DNA from: an uncultured Clostridia bacterium
GTDB lineage: Bacteria > Bacillota > Clostridia > Oscillospirales > Acutalibacteraceae
Assembly (NCBI GenBank): GCA_946183365.1
Contig: CAMHAH010000017.1
Coordinates: 1-59,251, forward strand
Direction of reading: 5' to 3'
DNA length: 59,251 nt
A program made the translations under genes and the position numbers. Position 1 is the stretch's first letter. Each line of letters opens with the position of its first letter. The notes under the pieces were generated by a model, which was not told the DNA's origin, searched no databases, and saw only the letters and a list, made by a program, of their open reading frames with translations. Positions 34,982 to 44,566 of this stretch are shown here, piece by piece.

Positions 34982-36718
34982 TTACGCCTTCACGACCGCA
35001 TCAAAGCGGCACACGCTGTAGCACTTGCCGCACTTGATGCACTTGTCTGTGTCTATTACATGGGGTTGTTTTACGCTGCCCGTGATGGCGTTGACAGGAC
35101 AGTTGCGGGCGCATAAGGTACAGCCTTTACATTTGTCCGCATTGATGGAATATTCAATCAGGTCGGAGCACTCGCCCGCGGGACACTTTTTGTCCTTGAT
35201 ATGGGCTTCATACTCGTCACGGAAATACTTGATGGTGGTGAGTACGGGGTTCGGAGCCGTCTGACCGAGACCGCAGAGCGCGCCGTCCTTGATGGCGTAG
35301 CACAGCTCTTCAAGCAGTTCGATATCTCCCTCTTTACCCTCACCCTTGGTGATGCGCTCGAGCATTTCTAACATGCGCTTTGTGCCAATTCGACAATGGA
35401 TGCACTTACCGCAACTCTCTTTCGCGGTAAAATCAAGGAAGAATTTTGCCATACCGACCATGCAGGTGCTCTCGTCCATGACGACCATACCGCCCGAGCC
35501 CATGATCGCGCCGGTGGCTCCCAGAGCCTTGTAGTCGATAACGGTATCTATTAAGGAAGCAGGAATACAGCCGCCGGAGGGACCGCCCATCTGGACAGCC
35601 TTGAAGGGCTTATCTGTTTTCATACCGCCGCCGATGTCAAAGATGACGTCGCGCAGGGTCTTGCCCATTGGGATCTCGACAAGACCGCTTCTTTTTACCT
35701 TACCTGTGACGGCGAATACTTTTGTACCTTTACTGCCCTCGGTGCCCATCGCGGCGAAGGCTTCGCCGCCGTTGTTGATGATCCACGCGACATTGGCGAA
35801 GGTCTCAACGTTGTTGATGTTGGAAGGTTTACGCCAAAAGCCCGACTGAGCGGGGAACGGAGGCTTCAGTCTCGGCATACCTCTGTGACCCTCGAGTGAT
35901 TCGATCAGGGCGGTTTCTTCACCGCAGACAAACGCGCCCGCGCCCGCCTTGATCATGAAGTCGCAGGAAAAGTCGGAACCGAAGATATTCTTGCCGATGA
36001 TGCCTTTTTCACGCGCCTGTTCAAGAGCATTCTTTAAACGCTTGATAGCGAGCGGATATTCTGCTCTTACATAGACGACCGCGTGCTTTGCACCGATGGC
36101 GTACGCGCCGATCAGCATACCTTCGATGAGGTTGTGGGGGTCGGATTCGATAACAGCGCGATCCATGAACGCGCCGGGGTCGCCCTCGTCGGCGTTACAG
36201 ATCAGGTACTTTTCCTCACCCTCGGAGTTGCGAGCGGCGTTCCACTTGAACCATGTCGGGAAGCCTGCGCCGCCTCGACCTGCAAGCCCCGAGGTCTTGA
36301 TGATGTCAATTACTTCCTCGGGAGTCATGCCGAGCGCTTTTTTGAGTGCTGTATAACCGTCTTTCTCGATATATTCTTCGATGATCTCGGGGTTGATGAT
36401 ACCGCAGTTGCGCAGTGCGATTCGGGTCTGTTTGCTGAGAAACTCGCTGTCCTCGTCGGTGACAACTAAGTTGTCTATTTTTTCTCTATCTCCTGTGCGT
36501 ATATATTCGGCAATTGCGGGAGCGTCGCTCTCCGATACCTTGACCAGTCGGGTGAGCTTATCTTCATCATAGATATCCACGATCGGCTCGAGATAGCACA
36601 TACCGATACAGCCTGTGATGGAGACGCGTGCGTCTATTTTTTCCTTTAATAAGGCTTGGCGAACCTTTTCGGCGCCCGCGGCAATACCGCAGGAGCCCTG
36701 TCCGATGACGATTCTCAT
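34982..36718 (-). CDS. NuoF/HydB-like NADH-binding flavoprotein subunit
   Basis: 578 residues. The thioredoxin-like [2Fe-2S] N-terminus (about 1-110) has GSCGIAAG and TGCIGMCYLEP. The NADH/FMN domain has GRGGAGFPTWFKW and CNADEGDPGAFMDR. An SLBB segment precedes the 4Fe-4S set ESCGKCIHCRIGT. Two extra [4Fe-4S] motifs at the C-terminus (CKGCTLCARNCP, CIKCGKCYSVC) are typical of hydrogenase-type HydB and other bifurcating enzymes rather than respiratory NuoF. The start overlaps the NuoE-like stop by ATGA; the NfnB-like gene starts 13 bp after its own stop. The likely reaction is electron exchange between NADH and ferredoxin, coupled through the third subunit. Confidence 0.9.
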   Translation of the reverse strand: MRIVIGQGSCGIAAGAEKVRQALLKEKIDARVSITGCIGMCYLEPIVDIYDEDKLTRLVKVSESDAPAIAEYIRTGDREKIDNLVVTDEDSEFLSKQTRIALRNCGIINPEIIEEYIEKDGYTALKKALGMTPEEVIDIIKTSGLAGRGGAGFPTWFKWNAARNSEGEEKYLICNADEGDPGAFMDRAVIESDPHNLIEGMLIGAYAIGAKHAVVYVRAEYPLAIKRLKNALEQAREKGIIGKNIFGSDFSCDFMIKAGAGAFVCGEETALIESLEGHRGMPRLKPPFPAQSGFWRKPSNINNVETFANVAWIINNGGEAFAAMGTEGSKGTKVFAVTGKVKRSGLVEIPMGKTLRDVIFDIGGGMKTDKPFKAVQMGGPSGGCIPASLIDTVIDYKALGATGAIMGSGGMVVMDESTCMVGMAKFFLDFTAKESCGKCIHCRIGTKRMLEMLERITKGEGKEGDIELLEELCYAIKDGALCGLGQTAPNPVLTTIKYFRDEYEAHIKDKKCPAGECSDLIEYSINADKCKGCTLCARNCPVNAITGSVKQPHVIDTDKCIKCGKCYSVCRFDAVVKA

Positions 36719-37191
36719 ACTGCCGCCTCCCTTAATTCTTTGAGAATTTTCTTGGTTTTATCCGGAGTGAGCGAGCCGTAGGTGTCCTCGTTGACCATCA
36801 TGACGGGCGAGAGCGAACAACAGCCCAGACACGCCACGCATTTGAGCGAGAACAAGCCGTCCTCGGTGGTCTGACCGTCCTCGATATGCAGTTCGTCCTT
36901 GATCGTCTGCAAAATGAGCTCGGAGCTGTTGACGTGGCACGCCGTGCCCTGACACAGCATGATCAGGTACTTGCCGACAGGCTCAAAACGGAACTGGGTG
37001 TAGAACGTGCCCACGCCCATGATCTCGCTTGTCGCGATCCCCGTCCTCTCGGAGATGCGCTCGATCGCCTCCTTCGGCAGGTAGCCGTAAATGTCCTGCG
37101 TGTGCTGTAAGATGGTGATAAGACTGCCTTTGACGGAGGCGTATTCGTCGAGTACGCCGTCGAGCAGTGATAAGTCAATACAATTATCCAT
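36715..37191 (-). CDS. NuoE/HydC-like [2Fe-2S] subunit
   Basis: 158 residues, a thioredoxin-like [2Fe-2S] protein. The ligands are seen in CQGTACHVNSS and CVACLGCCSLSP, the standard C-x4-C ... C-x3-C pattern, and the N-terminal helical bundle has the usual TQDIYGYLPKEAI motif. It transfers electrons within the NADH-oxidising module. First gene of the three-gene set and overlaps the NuoF-like gene by 4 nt. Start ATG 37191 follows TTGGAGGAAA. A terminator-like hairpin (37281-37312) separates it from gdhA upstream, so its expression may depend on readthrough from the gdhA promoter. Confidence 0.92.
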   Translation of the reverse strand: MDNCIDLSLLDGVLDEYASVKGSLITILQHTQDIYGYLPKEAIERISERTGIATSEIMGVGTFYTQFRFEPVGKYLIMLCQGTACHVNSSELILQTIKDELHIEDGQTTEDGLFSLKCVACLGCCSLSPVMMVNEDTYGSLTPDKTKKILKELREAAV

Positions 37192-37277
37192 ATTTTTCCT
37201 CCAATCGCTGAAAAGCCACCTGAAATATGGGTCTTAACAGCGAAAGATCCATACATTTTTCTTCTTGCTATTTACAG

Positions 37278-37312
37278 GAAAAGCGCACTCTCACTTTTTT
37301 GGAGAGCGCGCT
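37278..37312 (-). terminator. Hairpin between gdhA and the NuoE-like gene (terminator or attenuator)
   Basis: On the minus strand AGCGCGCTCTC / GAGAGTGCGCT, then TTTTCC. An 11-bp stem with one G-T pair. No new promoter is visible between it and the NuoE-like gene (37192-37277), so it may act as partial attenuation. Its core partly resembles the other leader hairpins of the island. Confidence 0.65.
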
Positions 37313-37339
37313 ATTGATATTGTGAGTAAAGGGCTTCTA

Positions 37340-38713
<1,374 letters not shown>

Positions 38714-38731
38714 TTAATTGCAAAAAGACAC

Positions 38732-38818
38732 AAAAAAATAAAGGCACCTCGGACTATGTGTCCGAGACGCCTTTGTCTCAACAGCACGAATTATACGCCC
38801 AAATCATTCGTTTGTCAA
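38732..38818 (-). promoter_or_regulatory. gdhA promoter and leader hairpin
   Basis: On the minus strand TTGACA (38818-38813), 17-bp spacer, TATAAT (38795-38790). About 15 nt later comes a 15-bp hairpin (38774-38740), AAAGGCGTCTCGGAC-ACATA-GTCCGAGGTGCCTTT, followed by ATTTTTTT. This would end transcription about 45 nt before the gdhA start unless relieved. Confidence 0.88.
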
Positions 38819-38919
38819 GCGATAGAACGAATTTTAACAAAACTTACTAATTGATTTTGCAGGATTCCCACTCTTTTCTTGCAAAATGTGAAAAGATCGG
38901 GTTCACTCAAAATGAGGGA

Positions 38920-39088
38920 TTGACATCAAAAAATAATTATGTTAAAGTGTTAGCGGAACAAAGGCGTTCATTTGAGGCAGTATTCTGTACTGCTCCAAAT
39001 GGCGCTTTTTTGCTTTATGATATGTTATGAACAATGGCGTTCATTTAGGATGACTATACGTCCTAAGTGTCGCCTTTTTTTGTTTTTT
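38920..39088 (+). promoter_or_regulatory. glnA1 promoter and tandem leader terminators
   Basis: TTGACA (38920-38925), 17-bp spacer, TAAAGT (38943-38948). Two hairpins follow in tandem: 38960-39009 (5' arm AAAGGCGTTCATTTG) followed by TTTTTT, and 39036-39074 (5' arm GGCGTTCATTTAGGA) followed by TTTTTTTGTTTTTTT. Both 5' arms share GGCGTTCATTT, so one is probably a duplicate. It occupies most of the 434-bp gap between gdhA and glnA1. Confidence 0.85.
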
Positions 39089-39120
39089 TGCCATTACCTC
39101 TGAAAAGGAGCGAGTGAGAG

Positions 39121-40332
39121 ATGAATCATACGGAACAGGAACTGATGAAGCAGATCGAAGAAGAGGACGTCAAATTCATTCGTCTTTCCTTCTGCGATAT
39201 TTACGGCGTTCAAAAGAATATCTCTATCCAGCGCAGTGAGCTGCCCAGAGCGTTTGAGAAAGGGATCGGGATCGACGCTTCCTACATCAACGGCTTCGGC
39301 GGTGATTACGGCAAGGATATCTGGCTTCATCCCGAGACGGATACGATCACGGTACTGCCGTGGCGGCCTGAGCACGGTAAGGTCGTCAGGATGTTCTGCA
39401 CGCTGACCTATGAGGACGGCACTCCTGTCGAGACCGACACACGCGCTATGCTGAAGAACGCGGTCAAATATGCGCAGTCAAAGGGATATCGCTTCCACTT
39501 TAAGTCCGAATTACAGTTCTATCTTTTCAAGATAGACAGCGACGGCGAAAATACAGGAGTCCCTTATGACAGTGCGGGCTATATGGATATCGCGCCTCTC
39601 GATAAAGGAGAGAACGTGCGCCGTGAGATTTGTCTGACGCTCGATCAGATGGGGATCGACCCCGAGAGCTCTCACCATGAAGCAGGACCGGGACAGAACG
39701 AGATCGACTTTCGCTATGCCGATCCGATCACAGCCGCGGATAATACCGTGACCTTCTTGAGCGTCGTGCGCACCATAGCGGCTCGAAACGGACTATATGC
39801 TGACTTCTCGCCCAAGCCGATCAAGGATAAGACAGGCTCGGCACTGCACATTTCCGTATCAACAAAAGCAAAGTCGGGAGAGGATGTGACCGACGCCTCG
39901 ATCGCAGGTATCCTGCATAACATCGCGGGTATGACGGTATTCCTCAACCCGAAGGCAGAGTCCTTTGAGCGCTTTGGCAAGCACAAAGCGCCGAAGTATA
40001 TCACATGGTCACAGACGAACCGCTCGCAGCTTATCTTCGCACGTTACACCGAAAACGGGAACCGCTGTGCCCAGCTGCGTTCACCCGACCCTGAGGCGAA
40101 TCCGTATCTGGCATACGCGCTGATAATCTACGCGATCATGGACGGCATCGAAAACAACAGATCGTTGCCGCAGGCCACAGATGAAAGCGTTACGAAATGT
40201 GCAAGCGCCGATACGGCAGAGCCGCAAAAGCTGCCCGACAGCTTGGAAAAGGCGCGTATCGAAGCGACCAATTCACCCCTTGTACAGCAGTTCATTCCCT
40301 CGGCGATCACAAGGATTTACTGTGCCGAATAG
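39121..40332 (+). CDS. glnA: Glutamine synthetase type I, short form (first copy)
   Basis: ATP-dependent amidation of glutamate. 403 residues, shorter than the usual 440-470. N-terminal beta-grasp domain with FIRLSFCDIYGVQKNI. Catalytic core with SSHHEAGPGQNEIDF (metal site), ADFSPKPIKDKTGSALHISVS (the KP and H-S motifs) and NRSQLIFAR ... LRSPDPEANPYLA (phosphate and metal site). The C-terminus ends soon after LPDSLEKA; the adenylylation-loop region is short and lacks the usual Tyr site. Start ATG 39121 follows AAGGAGCGAG. The next gene is an ANTAR regulator 40 bp on, an arrangement I recall from clostridial glnA-nitR. About 400-residue twins at 43.3 kb show a duplication. Confidence 0.95.
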   Translation: MNHTEQELMKQIEEEDVKFIRLSFCDIYGVQKNISIQRSELPRAFEKGIGIDASYINGFGGDYGKDIWLHPETDTITVLPWRPEHGKVVRMFCTLTYEDGTPVETDTRAMLKNAVKYAQSKGYRFHFKSELQFYLFKIDSDGENTGVPYDSAGYMDIAPLDKGENVRREICLTLDQMGIDPESSHHEAGPGQNEIDFRYADPITAADNTVTFLSVVRTIAARNGLYADFSPKPIKDKTGSALHISVSTKAKSGEDVTDASIAGILHNIAGMTVFLNPKAESFERFGKHKAPKYITWSQTNRSQLIFARYTENGNRCAQLRSPDPEANPYLAYALIIYAIMDGIENNRSLPQATDESVTKCASADTAEPQKLPDSLEKARIEATNSPLVQQFIPSAITRIYCAE

Positions 40333-40372
40333 CGGAACTTCACACTAATGACAAAAGAAAGGAGAGCGCACT

Positions 40373-40954
40373 TTGGAATTGACAGAGCATCGGTACAGAA
40401 TGCTGATCGTATCCTCAGATGACAGATTCAGCAGAGACGTCAGCGCTCTCCTGCAGGGCGATCAGTTTCAGCAGGACTGCTCCCGCAGCGCGTCGGACGC
40501 ACGCTGTAAGCTGCTTGAAAACCAATACGATTTTGTGATCGTCAACGCGCCCCTGAGAGATGAGTTCGGCTCTCGTCTGTGTATCGACATCAGCCGCAAC
40601 AACGGGACTATCGCCGCAATCTTTGCGGCGAACGATACCTATGACGAGATCTACGCGAAGGTAGCTGTCCACGGCGTTTTCGTGCTCCATAAGCCGACTT
40701 CAAAAACGCTGGTCTCTCAGGCCGTGTCCCTGATGGTATGCGCCAGAGAACGACTGCGCTCTTTGGAAAAAAAGGTCGGCAATACCGAGAGCAAGCTCGA
40801 CGAGATCCGCATCGTCAACAAGGCGAAGTGGTTGTTGATCGATCAGGAGGGCTTGAGTGAAGCCGACGCGCATAAGTATATCGAGAAGTCCGCGATGGAT
40901 TCGGGTATCACCAAAAGGCTTGCCGCTCAAATGATCATTGACAAATATCTCTAA
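40373..40954 (+). CDS. ANTAR-domain antiterminator with degenerate receiver (NitR-like), copy 1
   Basis: 193 residues. Residues 8-120 form a response-regulator-like fold, but the phospho-acceptor position in YDFVIVNAPL is Asn58 rather than Asp; a conserved Lys remains (VLHKPTS). A coiled-coil linker (about 125-145) leads to a C-terminal ANTAR domain with VNKAKWLLIDQEGLSEADAHKYI and the following AQMIIDKYL. ANTAR domains bind paired RNA hairpins and relieve termination. It is cotranscribed with glnA1 and is the obvious candidate to act on the leader hairpins of this island. The start is a TTG at 40373 behind AAAGGAGAG; no ATG fits. The glmS leader hairpin follows its stop. Confidence 0.9.
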   Translation: MELTEHRYRMLIVSSDDRFSRDVSALLQGDQFQQDCSRSASDARCKLLENQYDFVIVNAPLRDEFGSRLCIDISRNNGTIAAIFAANDTYDEIYAKVAVHGVFVLHKPTSKTLVSQAVSLMVCARERLRSLEKKVGNTESKLDEIRIVNKAKWLLIDQEGLSEADAHKYIEKSAMDSGITKRLAAQMIIDKYL

Positions 40955-40956
40955 AT

Positions 40957-40995
40957 GACGTATTTTCTTAAAAGGGAATGCGTCTTTGTCTTTTT
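40957..40995 (+). terminator. Hairpin between nitR copy 1 and glmS (terminator or attenuator)
   Basis: 11-bp stem GACGTATTTTC / GGGAATGCGTC with G-T pairs and a six-base loop TTAAAA, followed by TTTGTCTTTTTC. It starts 3 bp after the regulator stop and lies 50 bp before glmS, with no new promoter evident, so glmS probably depends on readthrough. Confidence 0.75.
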
Positions 40996-41044
40996 CGGAC
41001 AGATGAAGATTTGATTGACATTTTATTTGTAAAGGAGAACGCTT

Positions 41045-42871
41045 ATGTGCGGAATAGTAGGCTATGTCGGACCGCGCGACTGTACGGACGTGCTGGTATC
41101 GGCTCTGACAAAACTGGAATATCGCGGATATGATTCCGCGGGCATCGCCGTATTTGAAAACGGCAGGATCGAGGTCGCCAAAACCAAGGGCAGACTGGCT
41201 GATCTGACAGAGAAGATGGAGAAGGAGGGCAAGCCGCAAGGTCACGCAGGCATCGGTCATACCCGCTGGGCGACCCACGGCGAGCCGAGCGACGTCAACT
41301 CTCACCCCCACTCGGGACGCAGGGTCACCATCGTCCACAACGGTATCATTGAGAATTACAAACAGCTCAAGCAATTCCTGATAGAAAATGAACGCGACGA
41401 GTTTCTCTCCGATACCGATACCGAGGTCGTGGCGCAGCTTCTCGACTTCTACTATGACGGCGATCCTATCCGCTGTATCCGCAAGACGCTCCATGAGCTG
41501 CGCGGCTCCTTTGCGCTGGGGATCGTTTTTGCCGACCGTCCCGAGACCGTTTACGCGGTGCGGTGTGAGAGCCCGCTGATCGTCGGTCAGGGTCAGGGCG
41601 AGGTGTTCATCGCCTCCGATGTGCCCGCTATCATCAAATATACCAAGGACTACTATCTGCTCGAGCAGGGCGAGATCGCGATCCTGAAAGACGGCAGCGC
41701 AGAATTTCGCTCCCTGCACGGCAGACTGCTCAAAAAGGAATTGCTCTTTGCCGACTGGGACGAGGACAGCGCTGAGAAGGGCGGCTATCCCCACTATATG
41801 CTCAAGGAGATCCACGAGCAGCCCACGGCTGTCAAAACGACGATCACGCCGCGCATCGAGGACGGTCTGCCAAACCTGTCTGAGTGTGGTATCATCTTCG
41901 GCACGCTGAGAAATCTGAAAAACATTTTCATCGTTGCCTGCGGCACTGCCATGCACGCGGGAATGGTCGGCAAATATGTCATCGAAAAGCTCGCGCGCGT
42001 TTCCGTGACGGTCGATATCGCCTCTGAGTTCCGCTATCGTGATCCGCTGTTGACGCACGACGATTTGATCATCATTATCAGCCAGAGCGGCGAGACCGCC
42101 GACAGCAAGGCGGTACTGAGCCTTGCCAAGTCACGCGGCGCCAAGACGCTCGCGATCGTCAACGTCAAAGGCAGCTCCATCGCCAGAGAAGCCGACATGG
42201 TCATCTACACCCATGCGGGTCCCGAGATCGCCGTCGCCTCCACCAAGGCGTATATGGTCCAGCTTGCGGTCATGTATCTTTTCGCCTTTGAAACGGCTCT
42301 CGCCAAGGGCAAGCTTGAAGAGAAGGAATGCCGCAGACTGACTGCCGAGCTCCTTAAAATGCCCGACATCATTGAGAAAACGATCAACAAGGTCGTGGAT
42401 ATGTGCCAGTATGTTTCCACCAAGCTGATCACCGCCGACAGCCTACTGTATATCGGCAGGGGACTTGACTATGCTCTGTCGATGGAGGGCTCCTTAAAGC
42501 TCAAGGAGATCAGCTATATCCATTCCGAAAGCTACGCCGCGGGCGAGCTCAAGCACGGCACGATCTCGCTGATCACGGAGGGTATGCCCGTGATCGCTGT
42601 CGCGACCCAGAACACCCTGCTCGAAAAAACCGTCAGCAATATCAAAGAGGTCAAGGCACGCGGCGCGATGACGATCGTGATTTGTGACGAGCGCGCGGAT
42701 ATTGACGCAGACGCGGTCGATTACATGATCCGTATCCCGAAGATCAACGAGACCTTGATGCCGATGGTCGCGACGGTGCCCATGCAGCTCCTCGCCTACT
42801 ATACCTCGGTCAACAAGGGCAACGACGTCGATAAACCCCGCAACCTCGCCAAATCCGTAACTGTTGAGTGA
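41045..42871 (+). CDS. glmS: Glutamine-fructose-6-phosphate aminotransferase
   Basis: Makes glucosamine-6-phosphate from fructose-6-phosphate and glutamine, the entry to cell-wall amino sugars. 608 residues, full length. Class II glutaminase with nucleophile Cys2 (MCGIVGYVG), HTRWATHG and HNGIIENY. Two SIS sugar-isomerase domains with CGTAMHAG, SQSGETADS and the C-terminal KPRNLAKSVTVE tail (PRNLAKSVTVE is a family hallmark). Start ATG 41045 follows AAAGGAG. No glmS ribozyme signature was recognised in the short leader (40955-41044); control seems to rest on the hairpin there. Its place behind glnA1 and the ANTAR gene ties amino-sugar synthesis to nitrogen state. Confidence 0.97.
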   Translation: MCGIVGYVGPRDCTDVLVSALTKLEYRGYDSAGIAVFENGRIEVAKTKGRLADLTEKMEKEGKPQGHAGIGHTRWATHGEPSDVNSHPHSGRRVTIVHNGIIENYKQLKQFLIENERDEFLSDTDTEVVAQLLDFYYDGDPIRCIRKTLHELRGSFALGIVFADRPETVYAVRCESPLIVGQGQGEVFIASDVPAIIKYTKDYYLLEQGEIAILKDGSAEFRSLHGRLLKKELLFADWDEDSAEKGGYPHYMLKEIHEQPTAVKTTITPRIEDGLPNLSECGIIFGTLRNLKNIFIVACGTAMHAGMVGKYVIEKLARVSVTVDIASEFRYRDPLLTHDDLIIIISQSGETADSKAVLSLAKSRGAKTLAIVNVKGSSIAREADMVIYTHAGPEIAVASTKAYMVQLAVMYLFAFETALAKGKLEEKECRRLTAELLKMPDIIEKTINKVVDMCQYVSTKLITADSLLYIGRGLDYALSMEGSLKLKEISYIHSESYAAGELKHGTISLITEGMPVIAVATQNTLLEKTVSNIKEVKARGAMTIVICDERADIDADAVDYMIRIPKINETLMPMVATVPMQLLAYYTSVNKGNDVDKPRNLAKSVTVE

Positions 42872-42883
42872 TTGAACACATAT

Positions 42884-42916
42884 ACACGGCGTACTCTTCA
42901 AAGGAGTGCGCCGTGT
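42884..42916 (+). terminator. glmS terminator
   Basis: Stem ACACGGCGTACTC / GAGTGCGCCGTGT (13 bp with one G-T pair), followed by TCTATTT; moderate T-run. Confidence 0.75.
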
Positions 42917-42935
42917 TCTATTTAAAAAGGCATAA

Positions 42936-43176
42936 AAATACAGACCCCGTCGCAAATCGGGGTCTGTAAACCAAAGGGGAGTGTGTGCAAGTTTTCTTTT
43001 GGCAATAATGTTGATGAAGTATATATTGTTTGAAGAAATCTCCCCTAAAGTCCGTGTTGATCCTGATCTGCGGTGACAGATCAGGATAACGAAAAAAGAA
43101 GGGTTTTGGGATTCCAAAATAGCAAAAAAAGACGCCTTGAACCCCTTGGGGGATTCAAGACGCCTTTGTCTTTACT
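42936..43176 (-). ncRNA. Candidate structured RNA between glmS and glnA2
   Basis: A minus-strand unit with no credible protein: consensus promoter at 43211-43183, start expected near 43176, then the island-type hairpin (43167-43128; 5' arm AAAGGCGTCTTGAATCCCC) followed by TTTTTTT. If read through, RNA continues over a perfect 11-bp hairpin ATCCTGATCTG / CAGATCAGGAT (43087-43060) and a possible long-range pairing (AGGGGAG near 43045 with CTCCCCT near 42980). It ends at terminator ACAGACCCCG / CGGGGTCTGT (42967-42940) plus TATTTTTAT. Length about 240 nt. It could sequester the ANTAR protein or act in trans; unproven. Confidence 0.55.
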
Positions 43177-43182
43177 GTCTGC

Positions 43183-43211
43183 ATTATACGCTGAGATAGA
43201 CCAATTGTCAA
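43183..43211 (-). promoter_or_regulatory. Consensus promoter of the candidate RNA
   Basis: On the minus strand TTGACA (43211-43206), exactly 17 bp, TATAAT (43188-43183). Back to back with the glnA2 promoter, about 45 bp apart. Confidence 0.85.
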
Positions 43212-43253
43212 GTCTTTTTATAAAATTATTTTAACGCTTTGATGTGCGAAAGA

Positions 43254-43282
43254 TTGACACAACACGTTGATAATGTTATGAT
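43254..43282 (+). promoter_or_regulatory. glnA2 promoter
   Basis: TTGACA (43254-43259), 17 bp, TATGAT (43277-43282). The leader to the GTG at 43318 is only about 28 nt, so unlike its neighbours glnA2 has no leader hairpin. Confidence 0.8.
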
Positions 43283-43317
43283 ACACACAGAGCTATTTGA
43301 TTAAAGAGGGTGTCACC

Positions 43318-44526
43318 GTGACAACGGAAGAAAACCAGATCATGCAGTATATCGAGGAAGAGGACGTTAAGTTCATCCGCCTTGCTTTTTGCGATATTTT
43401 CGGCGTACAAAAGAATATATCCGTCCAGCCCACTGAGCTCCACAGAGCGTTCGAAAAGGGCTATCCGATCGACGCTTCTTACGTTGCAGGCTTCGGCGGC
43501 GATTACGGAGTAGACGTTTGGCTTCATCCCGAAGCGGATACCGTTTCCGTCCTCCCGTGGCGGCCCGAGCACGGCAAGGTGATCCGTATGTTCTGCTCGC
43601 TTTGCTATGCCGATGGCAGACCGATCGAGGCGGATACGCGTTCTTTGCTGCGCGGCGCCGTGGAATACGCCCGTCAAAAGGGCTATCGGTTCCACTTTAA
43701 GTCCGAGATGCAGTTCTATCTCTTCAAGACGGATGATAACGGCAACCGCACCTATACGCCCTACGATCACGCGGGCTATATGGATATCGCGCCGCTCGAT
43801 AAGGGCGAGAACATCCGCCGCGAGGTATGTCTGACGCTGGAGCAGATGGGGATCATGCCCGAAAGCTCTCACCATGAGGCGGGACCCGGTCAGAATGAGA
43901 TCGACTTCAAGTATGCTCACGCCCTGCCCTCAGCCGATAATACAAGCACCTTTATCTCCGTCGTTCGCACGATCGCCGCGCGCAACGGTCTGTATGCCGA
44001 TTTTTCGCCGAAGCCGATCTCCGATAAGCCCGGCTCGGCGCTCCATATCCGCATGTCGGTTAAAGCAAAAAACGGTGAGGAAGTCACCGATCGCGCCATC
44101 GCCGGCATCCTGAAAAACATTGCGGCTATGACGATCTTCCTCAATCCGACCGAAAAATCCTTCAAGCGCTTCAACAAGATAAAAGCGCCGAAGTACATCA
44201 CCTGGTCGGACAAAAACCGCGCTCAGCTGATTTTTGCGACCCGTACCGAGAGCGGCGGCAGATGCTTACAGCTTCGCTCACCCGACCCCAACGCCAACCC
44301 GTATTTGGCGTTCGCGCTGATGATCTATGCGGCGGTCGACGGCATTGAGAACAACGATCCCCTTCCGCCTTCTACCGATACACAGCAGCAATACCTGTCC
44401 TCGTCGGAACAAAACGCAGCGGAGCTTCTGCCCGATACCCTTGTCAGGGCACAAAGTGCCGCTTTAAACAGCGACTTCATCAAGAGGTTCATTCCCGAAA
44501 GCATTATCAAAGCCTATTGTAGCTGA
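43318..44526 (+). CDS. glnA: Glutamine synthetase type I, short form (second copy)
   Basis: 402 residues, a close paralogue of the 39.1-kb gene along its whole length: QYIEEEDVKFIRLAFCDIFG, SSHHEAGPGQNEIDFKY, ADFSPKPISDKPGSALH, LRSPDPNANPYLAFAL. All catalytic motifs are kept. The start was set at GTG 43318 because AAGAGGG gives proper spacing and the N-terminus then aligns with copy 1; a TTG seven codons upstream has no site. The promoter is TTGACA-17-TATGAT with a very short leader, so it escapes the hairpin control suggested for the other units and may provide a basal activity. Terminator at 44535-44562, shared with the convergent dapL. Confidence 0.95.
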   Translation: MTTEENQIMQYIEEEDVKFIRLAFCDIFGVQKNISVQPTELHRAFEKGYPIDASYVAGFGGDYGVDVWLHPEADTVSVLPWRPEHGKVIRMFCSLCYADGRPIEADTRSLLRGAVEYARQKGYRFHFKSEMQFYLFKTDDNGNRTYTPYDHAGYMDIAPLDKGENIRREVCLTLEQMGIMPESSHHEAGPGQNEIDFKYAHALPSADNTSTFISVVRTIAARNGLYADFSPKPISDKPGSALHIRMSVKAKNGEEVTDRAIAGILKNIAAMTIFLNPTEKSFKRFNKIKAPKYITWSDKNRAQLIFATRTESGGRCLQLRSPDPNANPYLAFALMIYAAVDGIENNDPLPPSTDTQQQYLSSSEQNAAELLPDTLVRAQSAALNSDFIKRFIPESIIKAYCS

Positions 44527-44534
44527 TATAACAA

Positions 44535-44562
44535 AAGGCAGTCTGTTCAAACAGGCTGCCTT
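44535..44562. terminator. Bidirectional terminator between glnA2 and dapL
   Basis: Stem AAGGCAGTCTGTT / ACAGGCTGCCTT with loop CAA; TTCATTTTAT follows on plus, TTTTGTTAT on minus. Confidence 0.85.
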
Positions 44563-44566
44563 CATT

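Noticed and set aside
32767..37191. HydABC [FeFe] hydrogenase
   Set aside because: No H-cluster signature cysteine motifs in any of the three proteins; the large subunit has a GltD/NfnB core instead.
40955..41044. glmS ribozyme
   Set aside because: The leader is only 90 bp and is taken up by the hairpin and T-run; no ribozyme core recognised.
40700..42058. 452-codon frame on the minus strand across nitR copy 1 and glmS
   Set aside because: It lies antisense to two clear genes and shows no family resemblance or ribosome binding site; long antisense frames are expected from this codon bias.
42494..43117. 207-codon minus-strand frame starting in the candidate RNA region
   Set aside because: TTG start without ribosome binding site, runs through both terminators and into glmS antisense; composition does not look coding.
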